Shown here: positions 57,795 to 64,000 of the stretch, in pieces | Numbering within the stretch: position 1 is the first letter of the stretch | How the letters are laid out: every line of letters begins with the position of its first letter | Assembly: GCA_946478865.1 (NCBI GenBank) | Contig: CAMLDO010000002.1 | Location: 124,001 to 188,000, forward strand | DNA length: 64,000 bases | Source: an uncultured Methylobacillus sp. | Lineage (GTDB): Bacteria > Pseudomonadota > Gammaproteobacteria > Burkholderiales > Methylophilaceae | Reading direction: 5' to 3' | The notes under the pieces: model-generated | Told to the model about the DNA's origin: nothing | The model's input: the letters and a program-made list of their open reading frames with translations, nothing else | Databases searched by the model: none | Made by a program: the position numbers and the translations under genes

Positions 57795-57802
57795 GCGCGC
57801 CC

Positions 57803-58543
57803 CTAGACGTAAAAGCTCTGCATCAGGGAACCGATGATCAGGTTCCAGCCATCCACCAGTACGAACAGCATCAGCTTGAACGGAAAGGAGATCGTGACCG
57901 GCGACAGCATCATCATCCCCATGGACATCAGTACGCTCGCCACCACCATATCGATGATGAGGAAAGGAATGAATATCACGAAACCGATCTGGAATGCGGT
58001 CTTGAGCTCGCTGATGACATAAGCCGGCACCAGCACCTTCAGCGGTACCGCCTCAGGTCCTTGCAGCGGCGGCGTTTTGGAAAGCTTCACGAAGAGCGCC
58101 AGATCTTCCTGCCGCGTCTGCTTGAGCATGAATTCCTTCAAGGGGCCGGAACCTTTTTCCAGCGCTTGCATGACATTCATCTGGTCAGCCAGATACGGCT
58201 GCAAAGCCTCATTGTTGATACGGTCGAAGACCGGCGCCATGACGAAGAATGTCAGAAATAGCGATAGCCCGATCAATACCTGATTGGGCGGTGATTGCAG
58301 GGTACCCAGCGCCTGACGAAGCAGGGACAACACAATGATGATACGGGTGAATGCCGTCATCATGAGCAATACTGCTGGCAAAAAGGTCAGCGATGTCAGC
58401 AGGATCAGCGTTTGCAGACTAAGCGAATAAGTTTGTCCGCCCCCTGCAGCGGGAGTACTGGTAAACGCGGGAATACCGGTCTCCGCGATCGCGAGAGTCG
58501 GCAATAAAAGCAGCAACCCCAGCCACAAGGACTTACGCCTCAT
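57803..58543 (-). CDS. fliP: Flagellar export apparatus protein FliP
   Basis: The 246-residue protein has a cleavable signal peptide (residues 1-20), [31 protein letters not shown] in parts, the [18 protein letters not shown] segment and the C-terminal [29 protein letters not shown] block, in parts. FliP forms the core of the export gate. It starts in an ATGA overlap with fliO. Confidence 0.97.
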   Translation of the reverse strand: MRRKSLWLGLLLLLPTLAIAETGIPAFTSTPAAGGGQTYSLSLQTLILLTSLTFLPAVLLMMTAFTRIIIVLSLLRQALGTLQSPPNQVLIGLSLFLTFFVMAPVFDRINNEALQPYLADQMNVMQALEKGSGPLKEFMLKQTRQEDLALFVKLSKTPPLQGPEAVPLKVLVPAYVISELKTAFQIGFVIFIPFLIIDMVVASVLMSMGMMMLSPVTISFPFKLMLFVLVDGWNLIIGSLMQSFYV

Positions 58544-59001
58544 TTGACGCCCTTCTTTTCGAGCATTTCTTTCAGGCGTGCATAAAAGGGGCCTGTAGGC
58601 GATTCGGCAGTCATCGAGGCAGGCTCATCTGCAGGACGGGGCATGGTATGCAAGGTCGAAATATGCCCTGGGGCCACGCCCAACACCAGACGCGACTCTC
58701 CCACATCGACAAGCACCACGCGCTCCTTCGGGCCCACTGCCACGCCGCCGACGACACGCAACGAGCCTGAGGCGGCTACCTGCCCCGGAGCAAGCTTACG
58801 CAACAGCCACGCTGTCCCCGCAATCGCAGCCAGGACCAGCCCCAATCCGAACAGCACCTGAAACAGGCTCATGATGGAGGTCATAGCCACCGGCGATGGC
58901 GGAGTCGATGCCGCAAAGGCAGCTGTGGAATAGCTGGAGAATGACAGACAGGCAAGGCTTGCCCAACCGCTTGCGTTCCGCGGGGTAACAGCCAGCCTCA
59001 T
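58540..59001 (-). CDS. fliO: Flagellar biosynthesis protein FliO
   Basis: FliO helps FliP assemble. The 153-residue protein has one strong membrane segment ([26 protein letters not shown], residues 45-70, in parts) and a small cytoplasmic domain with [27 protein letters not shown]. The start overlaps the fliN stop as ATGA. The first 35 residues look like a signal sequence, or the true start may be the Met near residue 40. Confidence 0.92.
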   Translation of the reverse strand: MRLAVTPRNASGWASLACLSFSSYSTAAFAASTPPSPVAMTSIMSLFQVLFGLGLVLAAIAGTAWLLRKLAPGQVAASGSLRVVGGVAVGPKERVVLVDVGESRLVLGVAPGHISTLHTMPRPADEPASMTAESPTGPFYARLKEMLEKKGVK

Positions 59002-59438
59002 CGGAGTTTCTTGATACGCTCGGAGGGAGTGATGATATCGGTAAGGCGGATACCAAACTTCTCGTTGACCACCACGACCTCACCCTGGGCAACCAGGCAG
59101 CCGTTGACGAATACATCCAACGGTTCGCCGGCAAGCTCGTTCAGTTCCACGACGGAACCCTGAGCCAGTTGCAACAGATTGCGGATCGGCATCTTGGTGC
59201 GCCCCAGCTCGACAGTAAGCTGGATCGGAATATCCATGACCAAGTCGAGATTCTTGGCGGCTTCGGGAGAAAGGCCGGAAATGTCGGCATTGAGGTCGCC
59301 GAATACGGCAGGTTTGACATCCTCGCCTGCGGGAGACGCAGATTTTGCAGAAGCCTCCGCCTCCGCCTGCTCGGCCATCGCTGCCGCCCAATCGTCGGCT
59401 GTGAACTGCTCGTTGGCGCTGGCGTCTTCTTCTGCCAT
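58998..59438 (-). CDS. fliN: Flagellar motor switch protein FliN
   Basis: The 146-residue protein has a poorly conserved Ala/Glu-rich N-terminus and the SpoA domain from about residue 65: NLDLVMDIPIQLTVELGRTKMPIRNLLQLAQGSVVELN in parts, then GEPLDVFVNGCLVAQGEVVVVNEKFGIRLTDI. It forms the C-ring with FliM and FliG and controls rotation and export. It lies 52 bases after fliM and is coupled to fliO. Confidence 0.96.
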   Translation of the reverse strand: MAEEDASANEQFTADDWAAAMAEQAEAEASAKSASPAGEDVKPAVFGDLNADISGLSPEAAKNLDLVMDIPIQLTVELGRTKMPIRNLLQLAQGSVVELNELAGEPLDVFVNGCLVAQGEVVVVNEKFGIRLTDIITPSERIKKLR

Positions 59439-59490
59439 CTAAACTACCCCAAGAAAAATTGCTTGCGCAACAGATGCCGGAGGCGGCGGT

Positions 59491-60480
59491 CTAGCACACC
59501 AGACCGGCCTCAGCAGCGAGAAATCTTTTGACCTTGAGCGCGTACTGACCATTATGGACGCCATATCCGCACTCCAGTACGGGTACCCCCTCGACATGTG
59601 CGGTAATCGAATCCGGAATATCCAGCGAAATCACGTCGCCGATCTTCATTTCCAGCAACTCGCGCACCGTCAGTTCGGCCTCGGTCAGATTGGCTACCAG
59701 CTTCACCTCGGTCGACTGCACCTGACTGCTCAGGAAGTTGACCCAGCGCTCGTCGACCTCCATGCGGTCGCCATGCATGTCTTCGTACAGCTGGTCGCGA
59801 ATCGGCTCAATCATAGCATAGGGCATGCACACGTGAAAATCGCCGCCGACCGGTCCGATTTCAATGTTGAAGGTGGTTACCACCACCACTTCGCTCGGTG
59901 TCGCCACATTGGCGAACTGCGTGTTCATTTCAGAACGGATGTACTCGAACTTGATGGGATGCACCGGAGCCCAGGCCTTTTCCAGCTCATCGGTCGCCAC
60001 CCCGAGCAGATTGCGAATGATGCGCTGCTCGGTTTGCGTGAAATCACGACCTTCGACTCGCGTGTGATACCGTCCGTCGCCGCCGAACAAATTGTCGATG
60101 ATGAGAAAAACGAGATTCGGATCAAAAATCAGCAGCGCCGTCCCTCGCAAGGGTTTGACGTGCATCAGGTTCAGATTGGTGGGAACGACCAGATTGCGGA
60201 CAAATTCCGCATACTTCAACAGCTTTACGGGCCCAACGGAGATTTCTGCAGTACGCCGGGTGAAATTGAACAAACCAAGGCGGAGATTACGCGCAAAGCG
60301 CTCGTTGATGACCTCCATCGTAGGCATGCGCCCACGCACGATACGATCCTGGCTGGCCAGATTGTAGCTTTGTACCCCCGCACCGTCGCCTGCGAGTTCC
60401 TCTTCGGCCGCATCGGTTTCGCCACTCACCCCTTTCAGCAGGGCGTCGACTTCTTCCTGTGACAGGATGTCGTCAGACAT
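59491..60480 (-). CDS. fliM: Flagellar motor switch protein FliM
   Basis: The 329-residue protein begins SDDILSQEEVDALLKGVSG, the CheY-P-binding helix. The CheC-like middle domain follows with NERFARNLRLGLFNFTRRTAEI and LIFDPNLVFLIIDNLFGGDG. The C-terminal SpoA domain has LEMKIGDVISLDIPDSITAHVEGVPVLECGYGV, in parts. It links chemotaxis to the motor. It lies 26 bases after fliL. Confidence 0.97.
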   Translation of the reverse strand: MSDDILSQEEVDALLKGVSGETDAAEEELAGDGAGVQSYNLASQDRIVRGRMPTMEVINERFARNLRLGLFNFTRRTAEISVGPVKLLKYAEFVRNLVVPTNLNLMHVKPLRGTALLIFDPNLVFLIIDNLFGGDGRYHTRVEGRDFTQTEQRIIRNLLGVATDELEKAWAPVHPIKFEYIRSEMNTQFANVATPSEVVVVTTFNIEIGPVGGDFHVCMPYAMIEPIRDQLYEDMHGDRMEVDERWVNFLSSQVQSTEVKLVANLTEAELTVRELLEMKIGDVISLDIPDSITAHVEGVPVLECGYGVHNGQYALKVKRFLAAEAGLVC

Positions 60481-60506
60481 ATCGCAGTATTTTGCCTGTT
60501 CCTAAA

Positions 60507-61034
60507 TTACTGAACGATGAAGGAAGCCGGCAGTATGACCTCCTTGACTCCTTTTTTGGAAACTTCCCCCGGGCGGATTTCCAGTGTTTCGTTCACCACC
60601 TTCTTCAGATCCTCCTTGAGTTTGACATCGCTACCCGGTTCCAGCATCTGCTCCATGGTACGGGTGCGCAGCAGACTGCTGATGCGATCACTCAGCTTGG
60701 ATTTTTTTTCTTCTACCAGTTTTGCGGTTTCTTCGCCAACAACTTCCAGTTCGAGCTTGGGAACCTGGAGATAGTGCGCAGCACCATCTCCGGACTGGAT
60801 ATTGACAGTAAACTTTTCCTCGAAGGGAACCATGACGGTCTTGGCGTGCTCAGCCTCTTCGTGCGCGACACTTTCCTTCTTGTCGTGCCCCTTCTTCCCT
60901 TTTCCGCTCCCCGTGAGAAGAAAAGCCGCCGCCCCTCCGGCAATCGCTACCACCAGAATGGCGGCAACGATGATAATCAACATTTTCTTGCTTTTCGCTG
61001 GTTTAACCTCTGGCGCCGCTTCGTCTTTCGCCAT
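60507..61034 (-). CDS. fliL: Flagellar basal body-associated protein FliL
   Basis: The 175-residue protein has a short cytoplasmic start, one membrane segment (MLIIIVAAILVVAIAGGAAAFLL, residues 19-41, in parts), a Lys/His-rich linker and a periplasmic FliL domain (MVPFEEKFTVNIQSGDGAAHYLQVPKLELEV in parts). It supports stator function. It is the first gene of the fliLMNOPQR run, separated from fliK by a strong terminator. Confidence 0.95.
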   Translation of the reverse strand: MAKDEAAPEVKPAKSKKMLIIIVAAILVVAIAGGAAAFLLTGSGKGKKGHDKKESVAHEEAEHAKTVMVPFEEKFTVNIQSGDGAAHYLQVPKLELEVVGEETAKLVEEKKSKLSDRISSLLRTRTMEQMLEPGSDVKLKEDLKKVVNETLEIRPGEVSKKGVKEVILPASFIVQ

Positions 61035-61189
61035 TACTGCTCCATTTTTTATCTGTAAACGGACGGACTACAGCCATCCTGTCGTTCTCAAGCGGTTTAT
61101 AACTTTAATTTTCATAAAAAACAAGTGGTTTTACCATTTTATTTATGCGGTTTGTCAGAGGATACGTACAGCCGAGCATGACTCAAACA

Positions 61190-61214
61190 AAAAGGCGCCA
61201 TTCAGGCGCCTTTT
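61190..61214 (-). terminator. Intrinsic terminator between fliK and fliL
   Basis: AAAAGGCGCC, loop ATTCA, GGCGCCTTTT: perfect arms with A- and T-runs on both sides. It closes the fliIJK side. The fliL promoter must lie between 61035 and 61189, where I found no clear sigma-28 or sigma-54 match. Confidence 0.88.
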
Positions 61215-61245
61215 CACGGATTCCAAACTGGCCAAGAATCGTAAT

Positions 61246-62271
61246 TTAAGCGAAGTAATCCACCATGCCATTCCCCTGGCGTCTCAATTCCGTAATACCC
61301 ACCGGGGTCATGGAGGAGAACTCGCTCTCAGCCTGCGCAACGCCATTCCACTCTGAACCGTGACGCGGGGTATGCTGCGCCTCCGCTTGTTGTTGTTGCT
61401 GCGAAGGCGTCCCCACATTAACGGATACGCTACCGAGATTGATTCCACTTTCGCTGAACATTTCCTTCAATCGCGGAGTTGCCGCTTCCAGAGCTTCCTT
61501 AACAGGCAGATGCTGCGTGGAAAATGTGAGCGTAGCCTGACCATCGGTCATGCTGAGTTTCACCTCGAGCGGCCCTAACGCAGGAGGATTCAGTCGCAAT
61601 TCCGCTCCTTGCTGCTGCTGACCGACCATCCACATGACCCTATCCCCGAGTACGTCACCCCAGCCCGGACTGGAAACCGGCTGCTGAATTGCACCTGCGA
61701 CCGGAGTCGAAGCAGGAGCGGTGGGTGTGACCCCATGTTGGGTGCGGGTCGGCTGCTCAATCAAAGTGCCGGAGGGCAATGTAAAGCTTTCCGTTCCACT
61801 TGCGTCGGCAATTATTTCCTGCTCGCCGGCAACAGGTTGCCGCCCTGCCATGATTTTCTCTGCCAGATCGGCAGCACCCAATGGCGACCGCCCAACGGTT
61901 GCCGATACTCCGCTGGCGGCAGGAAGTTCTGCTTCCTCGCCATTAGTCGTAACAGGATTGGCATTAACGGGGACGACAGGAGGTGTTACCAGCGCTTGTT
62001 GCACCGGGGTGAGATTCTCGATCAGGCTAGCGTCCGGCATCAGGTCAGAAGATTTGCCTTCAGATAAAATATCTTTAAGATCAAAACCTTGGAAATCAAC
62101 CTCAGCTTTCCCGTCCGGTCCGATGCCGAGTTGCTGCGTAAGGAGATCGGCAAGCAGGAAAGGAAAACCTGCAGAGGCTCCAGCATCCGCAGTCGCAACG
62201 CTGGAGGCGGCAGCATTGGCCGCTGGGACAAGTTGTGCAGTCAGTTGAGTGGAAGGAATCGCCGCCATCAT
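61246..62271 (-). CDS. fliK: Flagellar hook-length control protein FliK
   Basis: FliK measures the hook and switches export from hook to filament subunits. The 341-residue protein has a long, low-complexity N-terminus rich in Ala, Pro and Thr and a conserved C-terminal domain near residues 225-305: LRLNPPALGPLEVKLSMTDGQATLTFST in parts, then LPVKEALEAATPRLKEMFSESGINLGSVSV in parts. A Gln-rich tail follows (SQQQQQAEAQ). Two Met codons at 62271 and 62268 are possible starts after AAGGTG. It lies 65 bases after fliJ. Confidence 0.92.
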   Translation of the reverse strand: MMAAIPSTQLTAQLVPAANAAASSVATADAGASAGFPFLLADLLTQQLGIGPDGKAEVDFQGFDLKDILSEGKSSDLMPDASLIENLTPVQQALVTPPVVPVNANPVTTNGEEAELPAASGVSATVGRSPLGAADLAEKIMAGRQPVAGEQEIIADASGTESFTLPSGTLIEQPTRTQHGVTPTAPASTPVAGAIQQPVSSPGWGDVLGDRVMWMVGQQQQGAELRLNPPALGPLEVKLSMTDGQATLTFSTQHLPVKEALEAATPRLKEMFSESGINLGSVSVNVGTPSQQQQQAEAQHTPRHGSEWNGVAQAESEFSSMTPVGITELRRQGNGMVDYFA

Positions 62272-62336
62272 TTCACCTTCTAAATTAGCTTCGGTGCTAT
62301 TGCAGCAACATCCATACCAACTCTGATTTCTGCCGG

Positions 62337-62792
62337 CTACGGCTCCTGACTGTCCGTTTTTCTCCTGTGCAGGTTCCGGGCGAACTCGTCCTGCAGGCGC
62401 TGATCCAGCCGCTCCTCCGAACGCCTCTCCGCATCATCGTGACGTTGCCGCAAGGTTTGATACGCTTTCACTTCGCGTTCCCGCGCCTGCCACTCATCCT
62501 GCCCTCGCACCCACCATTGCCGACAGCGTTCCACTTCCTCCGCCTGGGCACGTATGGCGAGCTCGAGCTTGAGGATGAATGCCTGAAAATCCCGCAACTG
62601 GGAAATCGAAAATCCTACTCGTGCCTGCTGATGGAGTCTTTGATTGTATTCATCCAGGAATAACTTCAGCTGCGTCAGCTTGTTTTCCGCATCCTGCCAC
62701 GCCTGCTTTAGCCGGGCCAGCTCCTGCGCCGCTGCCTGACTTTTGTCTTCTGCGAGATCGATAAGTGGCTGCAGATGAAACGGCTTGGCCAT
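62337..62792 (-). CDS. fliJ: Flagellar export protein FliJ
   Basis: A 151-residue protein made almost wholly of two long coiled-coil helices rich in Gln, Arg and Glu, starting FHLQPLIDLAEDKSQAAAQELARLKQAW in parts. FliJ works with the FliI ATPase and FlhA in export. It lies 8 bases after fliI. Confidence 0.93.
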   Translation of the reverse strand: MAKPFHLQPLIDLAEDKSQAAAQELARLKQAWQDAENKLTQLKLFLDEYNQRLHQQARVGFSISQLRDFQAFILKLELAIRAQAEEVERCRQWWVRGQDEWQAREREVKAYQTLRQRHDDAERRSEERLDQRLQDEFARNLHRRKTDSQEP

Positions 62793-62800
62793 GAGTTAAC

Positions 62801-64000
62801 CTAACGCGTCAGGGACATGCCCAACAATGCGCTCAGCTCCTGACGGCTGCGCGCCACATCAACGCGCTCGTCGACACTTTGCCGCAAGAACGCCTCCAGA
62901 TGCGGATAAAGCACGATAGCTTCATCCAATTGCGGGTCGGAACCCCGCACATACGCGCCCACATTGATGAGATCACGGCTACGCTGATAACGCGAGTAGA
63001 GCGACTTGAAGCGTCGCACCAGATCGAACTCCTGATTACTGATAAGCGAGTTCATTGCGCGACTGATAGAGGCCTCAATATCGATGGCGGGATAATGTCC
63101 CTGATCGGCAAGACTGCGTGTTAGCACGATGTGACCGTCAAGAATTGCACGCGCGTTGTCGGCAATGGGATCCATCTGGTCGTCCCCTTCCGCGAGCACA
63201 GTATAGAAAGCGGTAATCGAGCCGCCACCGCGAACGCCATTGCCCGCACGCTCCACCAATTGCGGCAATTTGGCAAACACGGAGGGTGGGTAGCCACGCG
63301 TGGCGGGCGGCTCTCCAATTGCGAGAGCAATTTCACGCTGCGCCATCGCGTATCGGGTCAATGAATCCATGATAAGCAGCACATTCTTGCCTTGATCGCG
63401 GAAATATTCCGCGACCGCAGTGGCATAGGCTGCCCCATGCAAGCGCATCAAGGGCGGAGTGTCGGCAGGCGCTGCCACGACTACGGACCGGGCCATCCCC
63501 TCCTCACCCAGGATTTGCTCGATGAACTCCTTTACTTCGCGCCCACGCTCGCCGATCAGGCCAACCACGGTAATGTCGGCATTGGTATAGCGCGCCATCA
63601 TGCCCAGCAGCATGCTCTTCCCCACACCACTGCCGGCAAACAGTCCCATGCGTTGCCCGCGACCAACCGGCAGCAAGGCATTGATGGCCCGCACACCGAC
63701 ATCCAGCGTATCGCGGATCGGCTCGCGCAACAGGGGATTGGAAGGGCGACTTTGCAACGGCGCGCGGTCCGGCAGACGCAACGGGCCCAGCTGATCCAAC
63801 GGGCGTCCATTTCCATCCAGAACGCGTCCAAGCATTTGCGGACCGACTGCAATCTGCTTAACCCGGTCTTCGGAACGGCGGCGCAATACCTGGGGAGGAT
63901 GGCCGTGCTGGGGCCGCGGAGGAGGCTCGGTTTCCAGCAGCGAAACACTGGCGCCGGGAACGACGCCATAGACGTCCGACTCGGGCATCAGCAACACCTT
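62801..64000 (-). CDS. fliI: Flagellum-specific ATPase FliI (5' end cut by window edge)
   Basis: FliI powers and times flagellar export. The visible 400 codons cover the nucleotide-binding domain: [23 protein letters not shown] (Walker A, in parts), [53 protein letters not shown] in parts, and the C-terminal [31 protein letters not shown] region in parts. The frame runs off the end at 64000 without its start, so about 60-80 N-terminal residues are missing. Confidence 0.96.
   Translation of the reverse strand, partial: KVLLMPESDVYGVVPGASVSLLETEPPPRPQHGHPPQVLRRRSEDRVKQIAVGPQMLGRVLDGNGRPLDQLGPLRLPDRAPLQSRPSNPLLREPIRDTLDVGVRAINALLPVGRGQRMGLFAGSGVGKSMLLGMMARYTNADITVVGLIGERGREVKEFIEQILGEEGMARSVVVAAPADTPPLMRLHGAAYATAVAEYFRDQGKNVLLIMDSLTRYAMAQREIALAIGEPPATRGYPPSVFAKLPQLVERAGNGVRGGGSITAFYTVLAEGDDQMDPIADNARAILDGHIVLTRSLADQGHYPAIDIEASISRAMNSLISNQEFDLVRRFKSLYSRYQRSRDLINVGAYVRGSDPQLDEAIVLYPHLEAFLRQSVDERVDVARSRQELSALLGMSLTR

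Noticed and set aside
1..64000. CRISPR arrays, tRNA or rRNA genes
   Set aside because: No regularly spaced direct repeats and no sequence resembling tRNA or rRNA were noticed on reading. A covariance-model scan would be needed to exclude small RNAs.

Overview
The window looks like the chromosome of a flagellated betaproteobacterial sulfur oxidiser. The class is inferred from gene content and composition; no rRNA or other marker is present to fix it. GC-rich backbone occupies positions 1 to about 20,900 and about 53,100 to 64,000. Between them lies about 32 kb of visibly AT-richer DNA that is almost entirely devoted to reduced sulfur and methylated sulfur.

Left backbone: ispD-ispF (isoprenoid precursors); a three-gene AmmeMemoRadiSam operon of unknown role; pcm with a host-attachment-type gene; a GFA-family gene with a glutathione peroxidase; nnrS and an HPP membrane protein; an orphan HicA-like gene; an electron-transfer-flavoprotein block (ETF-QO, LysR regulator, etfB-etfA, ferredoxin-NADP reductase); a CobW-type GTPase; a membrane-lipid block (EEP phosphatase, PLD-VTT fusion, cardiolipin synthase); and an EmrB-type exporter.

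Sulfur island, from left to right: (a) a carboxymuconolactone-decarboxylase-like gene, a secreted SoxYZ fusion carrier, TetR regulator 1 and a D-2-hydroxyacid dehydrogenase. (b) A persulfide dioxygenase-TlpA-MFS operon facing a BigR/SqrR-type persulfide sensor. (c) A SulP transporter and a sulfide:quinone oxidoreductase (SQR). (d) The methanethiol oxidase operon mtoX-SCO-mauG-small ORF, followed by dsbD. (e) An operon of osmC, fadL-type porin, rhodanese, GcvH-like lipoyl carrier, lipB, lipA and lpd. (f) A sigma-54 activator with a Cys-rich PAS domain. (g) A complete Sox system, soxCDYZAXB, with a GlcG-like gene. (h) A PAT-type acetyltransferase and TetR regulator 2.

The parts fit one pathway. 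Methanethiol would enter through the porin and be oxidised in the periplasm by MtoX to formaldehyde, sulfide and hydrogen peroxide. Sulfide would go to SQR, persulfide dioxygenase and Sox. Peroxide or persulfide could be handled by OsmC, reduced through a lipoylated carrier and lipoamide dehydrogenase. I find good -24/-12 (sigma-54) promoters before sqr, mtoX, osmC and soxC. Each is preceded by a TGTGAC-type half-site or imperfect palindrome, which suggests one regulon under the activator encoded at 42927-44264. A separate TetR-type palindrome (ATACCAAC-N2-GTTGGTAT) is shared by both ends of the island.

Right backbone: amtB with a likely NtrC/sigma-54 control region, a two-domain PPK2 (polyphosphate:AMP phosphotransferase), an unrecognised duplicated-motif protein, and the flagellar run fliIJK, then fliLMNOPQR, with fliI cut by the window edge. 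The island sits between two convergent backbone genes (the exporter and amtB), each followed by almost the same terminator. I saw no tRNA, rRNA, CRISPR array, integrase or insertion sequence.
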